The notes below the pieces were generated by a model. That model saw nothing but the letters and a program-made list of their open reading frames with translations, was not told the origin of the DNA and searched no databases. The position numbers and the translations under genes are program-made. A stretch of 35,443 nt of DNA from Bacillota bacterium (GTDB taxonomy: Bacteria > Bacillota > Clostridia > Peptostreptococcales > Acidaminobacteraceae), in NCBI GenBank assembly GCA_023443345.1, contig JAEZUZ010000084.1, positions 1 through 35,443 of the forward strand. Reading direction: 5' to 3'. Shown here piece by piece: positions 1 through 7,014 of the stretch; the stretch's first letter is position 1, and each line of letters opens with the position of its first letter.

Positions 1-1262
1 ATAATAATAGTCCTTATAAGAAAAGGATAAATTCTTTAGATAAGTTTTTGTCTAAACTAGATTTCGTTTGTACTAATGATCAAATAATGGCAATGAAACA
101 GTTAGAGGAAGATCTTATTTCATCAAAGCAGATGCGTAGGTTGCTTCAAGCAGACGTGGGTGCTGGTAAAAGTGTCGTTGGATATTATGGTATTTACTTA
201 ACCAGGCTTGAAAAAAGGCAGTCAGCCTATATAGCTCCTACAGAAGTTTTAGCTAGTCAACAGTACGAAAAGATTAAGAAGTTATTTAAAAAGAATGTAT
301 TCTTTCTTTCAGGAAGTCTAAAAACAAAGGAAAAGAATAAAATTAAATCTGAAATTTTAAACGCAGAAGATGCAATTGTAGTAGGAACCCATGCACTATT
401 TCAAAAGGATGTAGAATTTTTAGATTTAGCATATATAATAACTGATGAGCAGCATAGATTTGGTGTAAAGCAAAGAGAGAAAATGGAAAATAAGGGAGAC
501 TATCCAAATGTCTTAATGCTATCAGCAACACCAATACCTAGAACTCTTTCAATGATACTATATAATCACCTTGATATAACAATAATAAGGGAAAAGCCAG
601 CTACTAGAAAGAAAATCGTAACTAAGTTGTTATCACAATCAGATAGAAATGTTGCATATTCACACATTAAAAAAGAAATAGAAAATAATAGAAATATTTT
701 TATTGTATATCCTTTTATTGAAGATAATCCAGAATTAGATGTTCAAAGTATTGAAAAAAATGCAGCTGAATTAAAGAAAATATTTGGAAAAGAAGTCAGA
801 ATCATACACTCAGGAATTAAGTTAGAAGATAGAGAAAGCATAATGAAGGACTTCTATGATAGAAAATTTCACATACTTGTTGCTACATCTATAATTGAAG
901 TAGGTATAGATATTGAAAATGCAACTATTATAGTTATTGAGAGTGCAGAAAGATTTGGAATAAGTCAACTACATCAGTTAAGAGGTAGAGTTGGAAGAAG
1001 TGATTTACAATCATATTGCTATCTTATAAGTGATAGTCAAAAAGAGAGATTAAAATTATTAGAAGAATCAGAAGATGGTTTCTTTTTATCAGAAGAGGAT
1101 TTAAAATTGAGGGGTCCTGGTGAGATAAGAGGAACAAGGCAACATGGACAAGTTAAATTTAAAAAAGCAGATTTAATACACCATTTTGATATACTTATTG
1201 CAGTACAGGACTACATATTAAAAAATCGTGGAGAAAAAGTTGAGAATAATATCAGGATCTAG
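1..1262 (+). CDS. recG: ATP-dependent DNA helicase RecG, 3' part (5' truncated by window edge)
   Basis: RecG is a superfamily 2 helicase that remodels stalled replication forks and Holliday junctions. The frame is open from base 3, so the start lies outside the window; about 420 C-terminal residues of a family usually near 680 are present, which lacks the N-terminal wedge domain. Visible motifs in order: Q-rich entry ahead of Walker A DVGAGKS, motif Ia APTEVLA, a DEQH box (DEQHRFG), motif III SATPIPRTL, motif V ATSIIEVGID, motif VI QLRGRVGRS, and the RecG-typical C-terminal stretch LRGPGEIRGTRQHG. The Walker A ends in Ser rather than the commoner Thr, which is still functional in P-loops. The gene overlaps rsmD by 23 bases, as in many Firmicutes recG-rsmD-coaD clusters. 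Confidence 0.95.
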   Translation, partial: NNSPYKKRINSLDKFLSKLDFVCTNDQIMAMKQLEEDLISSKQMRRLLQADVGAGKSVVGYYGIYLTRLEKRQSAYIAPTEVLASQQYEKIKKLFKKNVFFLSGSLKTKEKNKIKSEILNAEDAIVVGTHALFQKDVEFLDLAYIITDEQHRFGVKQREKMENKGDYPNVLMLSATPIPRTLSMILYNHLDITIIREKPATRKKIVTKLLSQSDRNVAYSHIKKEIENNRNIFIVYPFIEDNPELDVQSIEKNAAELKKIFGKEVRIIHSGIKLEDRESIMKDFYDRKFHILVATSIIEVGIDIENATIIVIESAERFGISQLHQLRGRVGRSDLQSYCYLISDSQKERLKLLEESEDGFFLSEEDLKLRGPGEIRGTRQHGQVKFKKADLIHHFDILIAVQDYILKNRGEKVENNIRI

Positions 1263-1812
1263 AAGAGGATTAAAACTAAACACGCTTGAAGGAAGAAACA
1301 CAAGGCCAACACTTGATAGGATAAAGGAATCACTCTTTAACATGTTAATGCCATATATCAGTGATGCAGTTTGTTGTGATTTATTTGCAGGAAGTGGTGC
1401 TCTCTGTTTAGAATCATTAAGTAGGGGGGCTTCTTATGCATATATGTTTGATGTAAATAAGAAGGCTATAGATATAATTAAGAAAAATATAGAAAAGTGT
1501 AGATTTAACGATCAAACAACTCTTATAAATTATCAACATTTATCTGCAATTGAATACCTTGTAAATAGAAATATAAAATTAGATATTATCTTTCTTGATC
1601 CTCCACATTTTTCTGATTTTGCAGAACAAGCTTTAAATCTCATAGAAAAAAATGAGCTTCTTAGTGATGATGGTGTTATAATAGTAGAGCATCATAAAGA
1701 TGAAAATTTTGATGATCAATATGGACAATTGCTTAGATTTAAAAGCAAAATTTATGGAATTACACAAATAGATTTTTATAGGAGAGACTATGAAAGCAAT
1801 ATATCCAGGTAG
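1240..1812 (+). CDS. rsmD: 16S rRNA (guanine(966)-N(2))-methyltransferase RsmD
   Basis: Methylates G966 (E. coli numbering) of 16S rRNA using S-adenosylmethionine. The 190-residue product has the family start RIISGSRRG, the SAM-binding motif DLFAGSGALCLESLSRGA and the motif IV IFLDPPHF. I chose the TTG at 1240 because a GGAG sits six bases upstream (1230-1233) and because the protein then begins MRII as in the family; an in-frame GTG at 1228 has no ribosome binding site. Motif IV reads DPPH where the family normally has an aromatic residue (DPPY/F), see findings. The gene lies between recG and coaD and overlaps both, so it is probably translationally coupled. Confidence 0.9.
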   Translation: MRIISGSRRGLKLNTLEGRNTRPTLDRIKESLFNMLMPYISDAVCCDLFAGSGALCLESLSRGASYAYMFDVNKKAIDIIKKNIEKCRFNDQTTLINYQHLSAIEYLVNRNIKLDIIFLDPPHFSDFAEQALNLIEKNELLSDDGVIIVEHHKDENFDDQYGQLLRFKSKIYGITQIDFYRRDYESNISR

Positions 1813-2266
1813 CTTTGATCCACTTACAAATGGTCATTTAGATATAATTGAGAGAGCATCAAAGATATGTGATGAACTATATGTTGCTGTTCTTGTAAAT
1901 AAAAATAAAAAGGGACTATTTACATTAGAGCAAAGAGTAGAGATGATAAAAGGTTCTGTTAAACATTTAAATAATGTGGTTGTTCTATCACACGAAGGTT
2001 TAATCTACGACCTATTTAAAGAGTTAAAAATTCATGTTATAATTAAAGGCGTAAGAAATATGGTTGATTTTGAATATGAGCATCAATTGGATTCAATATT
2101 AAAAAATATTGAACCTAGAGTAGAAACTTTAGTTTTATTTTCTAATTCAAATCATCAACATATAAGTTCAAGCATGGTAAAAGAGATAGCAAGCTTTGGA
2201 GGAAATATTAATGATTTTGTTCCACAAAGTGTAATAAATATGTTTGCAAAAATACAGGAGGAATAA
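1790..2266 (+). CDS. coaD: Phosphopantetheine adenylyltransferase (CoaD)
   Basis: Catalyses the penultimate step of coenzyme A synthesis, ATP plus 4'-phosphopantetheine to dephospho-CoA. The 158 residues match the usual family length. The nucleotidyltransferase motif is at the N-terminus (YPGSFDPLTNGHLDII, with the T/HxGH-type NGH), the substrate-binding IKGVRN stretch is near residue 88, and the ATP-binding ISSSMVKEIASFGG near residue 127. The ATG at 1790 overlaps rsmD by 23 bases; the rsmD-coaD pairing is common in Firmicutes and adds support. Confidence 0.96.
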   Translation: MKAIYPGSFDPLTNGHLDIIERASKICDELYVAVLVNKNKKGLFTLEQRVEMIKGSVKHLNNVVVLSHEGLIYDLFKELKIHVIIKGVRNMVDFEYEHQLDSILKNIEPRVETLVLFSNSNHQHISSSMVKEIASFGGNINDFVPQSVINMFAKIQEE

Positions 2267-2745
2267 TGAGAGTAGTAGAACTAATCGAAGAATTTCAAGA
2301 AAAATTAGATAATAAAGGCAACTTTATGATGACAAATAAAGTTCTTATCGAGAGGGAAGAATTAGAGGAATTATTGACTAACCTTAAGACTTTTCTTCCT
2401 GATGAAGTAAAACAAGCTAAGTGGATTAGAGATGAAAGAGATAAAATTGTTGGTGAGGCTAAAGAACAAGCTAGAGTTACAGTAGAAGAAGCTGAACAAA
2501 AACAACAACAAATGATAAATGAAGCTAAAAGAGAATATGAGACACTTGTAAGTAATACAGAGGTTATGAAAGAAGCTGAATTAAGAGCTAGGAATTTACT
2601 TGAGAATGCAAGACAGGAGTCTGAAAATATTAGAGAAGAATCATATAGATATTCTCAATCTATGTTATTAAAGACAAGACAGGACTATGAAAAGATGCTT
2701 AATGTAATTGAGCAAAATTTAAATGAGCTAGATAGTTTTCTATAA
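2266..2745 (+). CDS. Coiled-coil protein downstream of coaD, function unknown
   Basis: A 159-residue protein rich in Glu, Lys, Gln and Arg, with a long alpha-helical central region (about residues 55-130) of heptad-like repeats such as EEAEQKQQQMINEAKREYE, and no membrane segment or signal peptide. Cytosolic helical proteins of this size follow coaD in many clostridia and are often labelled 'ATPase' because they resemble the b subunit of F-type ATP synthase or DivIVA in low-complexity searches; there is no P-loop here, so that label would be wrong. Its ATG overlaps the coaD stop by one base after a strong GGAGGA, so it is translated from the same message. The last gene of the recG operon: a terminator follows. 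Confidence 0.75.
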   Translation: MRVVELIEEFQEKLDNKGNFMMTNKVLIEREELEELLTNLKTFLPDEVKQAKWIRDERDKIVGEAKEQARVTVEEAEQKQQQMINEAKREYETLVSNTEVMKEAELRARNLLENARQESENIREESYRYSQSMLLKTRQDYEKMLNVIEQNLNELDSFL

Positions 2746-2809
2746 AAGAAGTATTCAAATAAGGATATGATAAAATTATCAATCTAAATACGATAATTAA
2801 AATTAAAAT

Positions 2810-2855
2810 ATCACTTAAATTTAGATTAGTTAAATCTGTATTTGGGTGATTTTTT
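2810..2855 (+). terminator. Terminator of the recG-rsmD-coaD operon
   Basis: Stem ATCAC 2810-2814 pairs with GTGAT 2846-2850, with inner pairings AAAT/ATTT and AGATT/AATCT around an AGTTA loop, followed by a run of six T. It lies 65 bases after the coiled-coil gene. The rest of the gap up to 3041 holds no confident gene. Confidence 0.6.
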
Positions 2856-2992
2856 GTTTTCTGTTATATGTAAAGTAAACTTCAAATATTGTGGATGTGG
2901 TAAAGTCAAAAGTTAGAAATGGTATTTGTAAGCGTATTATAAATAATAGGTTAGTTGCCACAGATAGTTCAGGTATGTAGATTTGTATTTTA

Positions 2993-3021
2993 TTTGGAGC
3001 GATTTTGTCAGTCACTCCAAA
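2993..3021 (+). promoter_or_regulatory. Leader hairpin just upstream of the EEP-family gene
   Basis: TTTGGAG (2993-2999) is matched by CTCCAAA (3015-3021) across a 15-base loop, and AATTTTTAAAGGAG with the ribosome binding site follows at once. It could act as a weak attenuator or mRNA leader structure. No recognised riboswitch class. Confidence 0.3.
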
Positions 3022-3041
3022 ATTTTTAAAGGAGTTTGAAT

Positions 3042-4070
3042 GTGATGAAATGTAGATGGAAAAGCATTGTTTTTTTAATGATAGTAGCATTCTATATGCT
3101 TATAACTATTACTCATTGCTTTTTTTCAAGAACTAACTTTAATAAGTTTTTATCTACCAAGGTAATATTTGCACACTTTTATTCGTTTACAGTATTATTT
3201 GGATCTGTAATAGTTCTTGTTTCAGTAGTTGCATTAGCGTTGATAGGTTACAAACGTGGCTATAAAAATTTATATTTTTTTCTATGGAGCTTAGTTTTAA
3301 TTACATCTGTGATACTAATTATATTTGGAGTAAATCCAACTAAAAATATTAAAAATATAAATATGCATGAAGGTAATACTATAAAAATAGTTGAATGGAA
3401 TGTTGAAAATAAACTTGAAAGCAAAAGTATTTATAAAATATTTGGTGAATTTGATGCTGATATTGTAGTATTTCCTGAATTAGAAGGATATTATAAAGGA
3501 GATCCGGCTAACAATAGGTTAAAAGAAGTATTTAAATCAATTAATATTGATTATGATAAATATGAAGTATTTACTTCTAAACTCACAAGTGGAAACATTG
3601 CTCCAGTCACTGTTGTTATAAAAAAAAGTTTTTCAAAATATATTGATACAAAACAAAGCTTAATGACTCAATTTGGAACTATATATTTAAAATCAATAGA
3701 TAAAGATATGCCAGATATTATAGGATTACATACAGCTCCGCCGTTACCAGGCTTAATGAGTAATTGGAATAGAGATTTAAATATAATTTCCTCATATATT
3801 GTAAAGAGTAATCCTAAGGCAATAATTCTAGGTGATTTCAATGCAACACTAAGACACGGAGAATTAAATAGTATAACTACACACGAAGATATACTTGATT
3901 ATTTGCCAAGATTTAGACGAGGAACATGGCATTCTATTTTTCCTATATGTATATCAACCTCAATTGATCATATTCTAATACCAAAAGATATTTATCGTGT
4001 AAAAAAGGTAGATGTATTAAAGCTAGGAGAGTCGGATCATAGAGCAATTTTTACTGAAATATCAAAATAA
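3042..4070 (+). CDS. Membrane-anchored endonuclease/exonuclease/phosphatase (EEP) family protein
   Basis: The N-terminal 100 residues carry three hydrophobic segments (about 10-28, 45-68 and 78-97), and the rest is an EEP-fold hydrolase domain. Family motifs are present: the metal-site WNVEN near residue 120, PELEG near 146 (catalytic Glu), LHTAPP near 230, GDFNAT near 266, SIDHI near 310 and the C-terminal SDHRAIF. Members of this superfamily cut DNA, RNA, phosphoinositides or sphingomyelin, so the substrate is not known. Three-TM-plus-EEP proteins exist in several Gram-positive bacteria. Start choice: AAAGGAG (3028-3034) is seven bases before GTG 3042 and ten before ATG 3045; a TTG at 3036 is too close. 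It stands alone between two terminators. Confidence 0.8.
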   Translation: MMKCRWKSIVFLMIVAFYMLITITHCFFSRTNFNKFLSTKVIFAHFYSFTVLFGSVIVLVSVVALALIGYKRGYKNLYFFLWSLVLITSVILIIFGVNPTKNIKNINMHEGNTIKIVEWNVENKLESKSIYKIFGEFDADIVVFPELEGYYKGDPANNRLKEVFKSINIDYDKYEVFTSKLTSGNIAPVTVVIKKSFSKYIDTKQSLMTQFGTIYLKSIDKDMPDIIGLHTAPPLPGLMSNWNRDLNIISSYIVKSNPKAIILGDFNATLRHGELNSITTHEDILDYLPRFRRGTWHSIFPICISTSIDHILIPKDIYRVKKVDVLKLGESDHRAIFTEISK

Positions 4071-4081
4071 ATATTTAAAGT

Positions 4082-4338
4082 TATCCCTTTATGTTTCACA
4101 GACGGTCATTACCCGTAGTAATAAACACTAAAGTCATAGTAGTGAGAAAGTTTCTGTAATAGAAACGGAGGGAAATATTTATAGGGGATAGGGAAAGATA
4201 GAGAAATAGAGCTCGATTTTTCATATGATATTGTAAAGATAGTTGTAAAAAAGAAACAATAAGTCTTATAAATTACGACAAATAAGACATATATAAGATT
4301 AAAGGTAGCTACTATAAAATGGTAGCTACCTCTTTTTT
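4082..4338 (+). ncRNA. Candidate structured RNA or long structured 3' UTR in the 329-base gap
   Basis: The gap 4071-4399 has no believable gene. Its first part can fold as a multibranch junction: TATCCCT 4082-4088 with GGGGATA 4184-4190 (one G-U pair) encloses three short hairpins, ACGG/CCGT (4102-4116), CACTA/TAGTG (4126-4144) and GTTTCT/AGAAAC (4150-4166). A purine-rich strand follows, then a terminator at 4303-4338. It resembles no riboswitch or RNA family I recognise; the arms are not spaced like a tRNA. No clear promoter was found, so it could be the tail of the EEP-gene message. Confidence 0.3.
4303..4338 (+). terminator. Rho-independent terminator (+ strand)
   Basis: AGGTAGCTAC 4303-4312 pairs fully with GTAGCTACCT 4322-4331 over a nine-base loop, followed by CTTTTTT. 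The 10-bp stem and T run make this one of the clearest terminators in the window. It ends transcripts from the EEP gene and/or the candidate RNA. Confidence 0.85.
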
Positions 4339-4350
4339 GGAAAAATATTT

Positions 4351-4393
4351 GAAAAAATTTGTTGACAAATATGATCGAAATCAGTTGTTTGTC
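4351..4393 (-). terminator. Terminator of the PKD-domain membrane protein gene (- strand)
   Basis: Read on the minus strand, GACAAA (from 4393) pairs with TTTGTC (to 4364) around an inner TGAT/ATCA stem with a tetraloop, followed by an AACAAATTTTTT tail. It begins seven bases after the stop codon and faces the + strand terminator at 4303-4338. Confidence 0.55.
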
Positions 4394-4399
4394 GTTTAA

Positions 4400-5845
4400 T
4401 TAATTACTTGAATTAAATGTAGATATTACATCTATTTCATCAATAAATAATTTATTATTTTTAGCTATATTTGAAAATTCAATAGTTATTGAAGAAGTAT
4501 TTTTAAGATTTTCAAAGTTTAAATCAATAAATTGCCAATAGTTATTCAAATATATATATTTTTCGTGTGAATATTCTTTATTATTTAAATAGTATCTTAT
4601 TAGAACTCCTACTGGTTCACTTGAAACTTCACCTTTAATCATGGCATAAAATCCAAGGTATAAATTATTTTCTATATTTATATTATTGATAGAAAACTTA
4701 TTATTTTTTTGAGTAAATTCAAGTGAATATTGTCCTCTAAATGATTCCTCTTTATTTTTATTTACATTGCTAAGTTCAAGGTAGTCAAGCTTTTCATCGC
4801 TCTTGTTAAAGTCTCTGTAGTAGACATTTTGAGAATATACTTCTGATTCTTGATCTTGTTTATCTCTCACTACAAGTTCTACTCTATATCTTCCTTTATC
4901 TTCAACATAGAAATTGAAATTTTTATTATTGGATTCACTTACTTTTTCTGAACCTCTATAAAGTGTCCAATGATGATCTACAATTTCATATTTTTTATTT
5001 TCAGAATAAGATCTATCTATTGCAATATATGAATTTTTTTGTTGAGTTAAGTCAAATTTTGCAATAGGTCTATCTGTAGTTAAAGTTCCAAAACTAAGCG
5101 TAAATGAATATATTATTAGTGTTATATAAGTAATAATAGACAATAAGATTGAAATTTCTAATATAGGAATAAATTTAATTATTTTATTTATAAATTGTTT
5201 TGACCAATTTAATTTTATTTTCTTATCTTGATTAGGGCTCTCTTCTTTTAAAAATTTATCTTTTTCAAATAGTGTACTTATATATATTTTTTTTACATTA
5301 TCAATTATTTCTTCAATTGACGTATCATCATTGCTATCAAATAATTCTCTAAAATACTTTTTAAAGTTTATAAGTGATAGATCATTATCGATAATATCTA
5401 ATATTTCTGAAGATATCAATTTAATTAAATGGTTGTATTTAAGATCAAAATTCATCAACTTTTCATCAAGTACAAGAATTCCTCTGTGAATTAATTTATT
5501 TTGTGAGATATAGAAATTTTCAGATTTCATTAGAGAAATTTGTATAAAAAGAGGAAGAGAAGCAAAGTCTTTAGCCAATTCAAGATATTTATTTATTATT
5601 TCTATTTTTGTTGAAGAACTCAGATTGTCCTTTTCATCTTTTATAGGATTTCCTATAATAACTGGACTATTTAATATTATGCAATCGTCTTGGATTTCGT
5701 ATGAATCAAGATTTGGCAATATTAAATGTATTTTTGATAACTCTAGATTATCTCTAAAAAAAATTGTATTTTTAATATTGTTATTATTCGTTTTTTCTAT
5801 AATTTGGTAAGAGTTTTCAATTAACAATTGGTTTTGATCTTTCAC
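4400..5845 (-). CDS. Single-pass membrane protein with PKD-like and jelly-roll-like C-terminal domains
   Basis: I do not recognise a named family. The 481-residue product has a 220-residue cytosolic N-terminal region (no signal peptide), one strong membrane helix at about 228-250, a PKD-like domain at about 258-343 (PIAKFDL, a central HHWTLYRG strand, GRYRVELVVRDKQ) and a C-terminal beta-sandwich at about 350-476 that ends LFIDEIDVIS, as in carbohydrate-binding jelly rolls. This N-in/C-out order suggests a receptor or scaffold sensing something outside the cell. Start: an upstream reading frame extends to 6133 but would overlap the divergent nuclease gene; GTG 5845 has GGAGG six bases upstream and is preferred. 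ATG 5864-5866 lies 5' of that site and lacks its own. Confidence 0.7.
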   Translation of the reverse strand: MKDQNQLLIENSYQIIEKTNNNNIKNTIFFRDNLELSKIHLILPNLDSYEIQDDCIILNSPVIIGNPIKDEKDNLSSSTKIEIINKYLELAKDFASLPLFIQISLMKSENFYISQNKLIHRGILVLDEKLMNFDLKYNHLIKLISSEILDIIDNDLSLINFKKYFRELFDSNDDTSIEEIIDNVKKIYISTLFEKDKFLKEESPNQDKKIKLNWSKQFINKIIKFIPILEISILLSIITYITLIIYSFTLSFGTLTTDRPIAKFDLTQQKNSYIAIDRSYSENKKYEIVDHHWTLYRGSEKVSESNNKNFNFYVEDKGRYRVELVVRDKQDQESEVYSQNVYYRDFNKSDEKLDYLELSNVNKNKEESFRGQYSLEFTQKNNKFSINNINIENNLYLGFYAMIKGEVSSEPVGVLIRYYLNNKEYSHEKYIYLNNYWQFIDLNFENLKNTSSITIEFSNIAKNNKLFIDEIDVISTFNSSN

Positions 5846-5909
5846 GGTATACCTCCGGTAAATCATATTATATAATAATGATAGAGGAATATAAAGTAAA
5901 AGAGGATAT

Positions 5910-7013
5910 ATGTTGAAGTTCATACATTTAGCTGACACGCATTTAGGTTTTAAATATAAGTATTTAAATGATAAAAGTTCAAAAATAATAGAGAAACAAA
6001 AAGAAGCTATAAGAATGGTATTTAAATTTGCATTAGATAAAGAGGTTGATGCAATAATACATGCCGGTGATGTATTTGATTTAGATATCAGAAGTGAAGA
6101 TGAATTGATATTTTTAAGATCAGAAATGTACAAACTTTCAGAAAAAAATATTAAATTCTTCTTTGTAACAGGAAATCACGACCCAAAAGGAATAGAGCTA
6201 TTTAATGATTTAGAAAATGTATATCAATTCAATATTAGTCAAGCCACTACTTATGAAATGCAAGATTATACAGTTACAGGTATTTCTCAAAAGTTAAGGG
6301 ATGAGAGAGATCCTATGCAACTTATAAGTAAAGCTAGTGATAATGGTAAATTCAATATACTTATTTTGCATACAATTCTTAAAGATAAATTTAAAGTAAA
6401 TAATCCACATATGCCTTCAAATTTATCAGATTTAAAAAATTCAGGATATGATTATATTGCGCTTGGTCATGTGCATAAGAGGATGGAATTAAATTCTAAT
6501 CCACCTATAATATATCCTGGTTCTACCTTTGCAAAGACAAAAAAGGAACTAGGAGAGAAGGGATTTTATTATATTACATATGATAATCATATTTTAAATA
6601 AGGAATTTATAAAAGCAAGCGATGTGCAATTTGTAGAAGATAGTGTAGAAGTTACAGATAATTTTAAAAATGAATTATCTCAATTATTCTATAGATATGA
6701 TTCAAACATTTTATTAAATTTAAAAATAATTGCTAGAATAGATGAAAAAAATAAGGAAGATCTATACTCCTATCTTAATTTTTTGAAGTCTCAGGATACG
6801 GTATTTAATTTAGATTATGAAGTTGAAGAAAAATTTTTAATTGATATCAAAGATAATTATTTAATAGAGATTTTAAAAAATGAAGATATAAATAAAGTAT
6901 ATGATTATGTTAAACAATCAGATAATGAATTTTTAAATTCTCTAGGAAAAGAAGAATTTACTCAGAGGTATGAAAAATATTTGGAAGAAATTTATCTCAG
7001 GTTAAGAGGATAA
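5910..7013 (+). CDS. Metallophosphoesterase, YhaO/SbcD-like DNA repair exonuclease subunit
   Basis: A calcineurin-like phosphoesterase of the Mre11/SbcD/YhaO group; such proteins use two metal ions to cut DNA ends and work with an SMC-like ATPase. All metal-binding motifs are in the first 190 residues: LADTHLGF (D9, H11), HAGDVFD, GNHD, LHTIL and GHVHKR. At 367 residues it is a normal length; the C-terminal part is the capping/partner-binding region. The next gene follows after one base and encodes the ATPase, exactly as in the B. subtilis yhaO-yhaN pair. It begins at ATG 5910 (a TTG follows directly, closer to ideal spacing from AGAGGA). The promoter must lie in the short AT-rich gap shared with the divergent PKD-protein gene; TATAAT at 5871-5876 is a candidate -10. 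Confidence 0.88.
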   Translation: MLKFIHLADTHLGFKYKYLNDKSSKIIEKQKEAIRMVFKFALDKEVDAIIHAGDVFDLDIRSEDELIFLRSEMYKLSEKNIKFFFVTGNHDPKGIELFNDLENVYQFNISQATTYEMQDYTVTGISQKLRDERDPMQLISKASDNGKFNILILHTILKDKFKVNNPHMPSNLSDLKNSGYDYIALGHVHKRMELNSNPPIIYPGSTFAKTKKELGEKGFYYITYDNHILNKEFIKASDVQFVEDSVEVTDNFKNELSQLFYRYDSNILLNLKIIARIDEKNKEDLYSYLNFLKSQDTVFNLDYEVEEKFLIDIKDNYLIEILKNEDINKVYDYVKQSDNEFLNSLGKEEFTQRYEKYLEEIYLRLRG

Positions 7014-7014
7014 T

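Noticed and set aside
2266..2745. Calling the coiled-coil protein an ATPase or F-type ATP synthase subunit
   Set aside because: There is no P-loop and no membrane helix; similarity would be due to helical low-complexity composition.
2830..3090. 86-residue minus-strand frame upstream of and overlapping the EEP gene, reading protein-like in parts
   Set aside because: No ribosome binding site or recognised domain, and it overlaps the EEP gene start. The plus strand also reads partly open here, so it may be a gene remnant, but I cannot support it.
4082..4190. Cloverleaf-like fold suggesting a tRNA
   Set aside because: 109 bases long, 13 bases between the closing stem and first hairpin, no T-loop TTCRA signature and no anticodon loop of seven bases; not a tRNA.
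4361..4388. TTGACA at 4363-4368 as a + strand promoter
   Set aside because: No -10 at the right spacing; the bases form one arm of the minus-strand terminator hairpin.
5846..6133. N-terminal extension of the PKD-domain protein reading frame on the minus strand (to 577 residues)
   Set aside because: It would overlap the 5' end of the clear YhaO/SbcD-like gene on the other strand, and a GTG with an ideal GGAGG site at 5845 explains the start.
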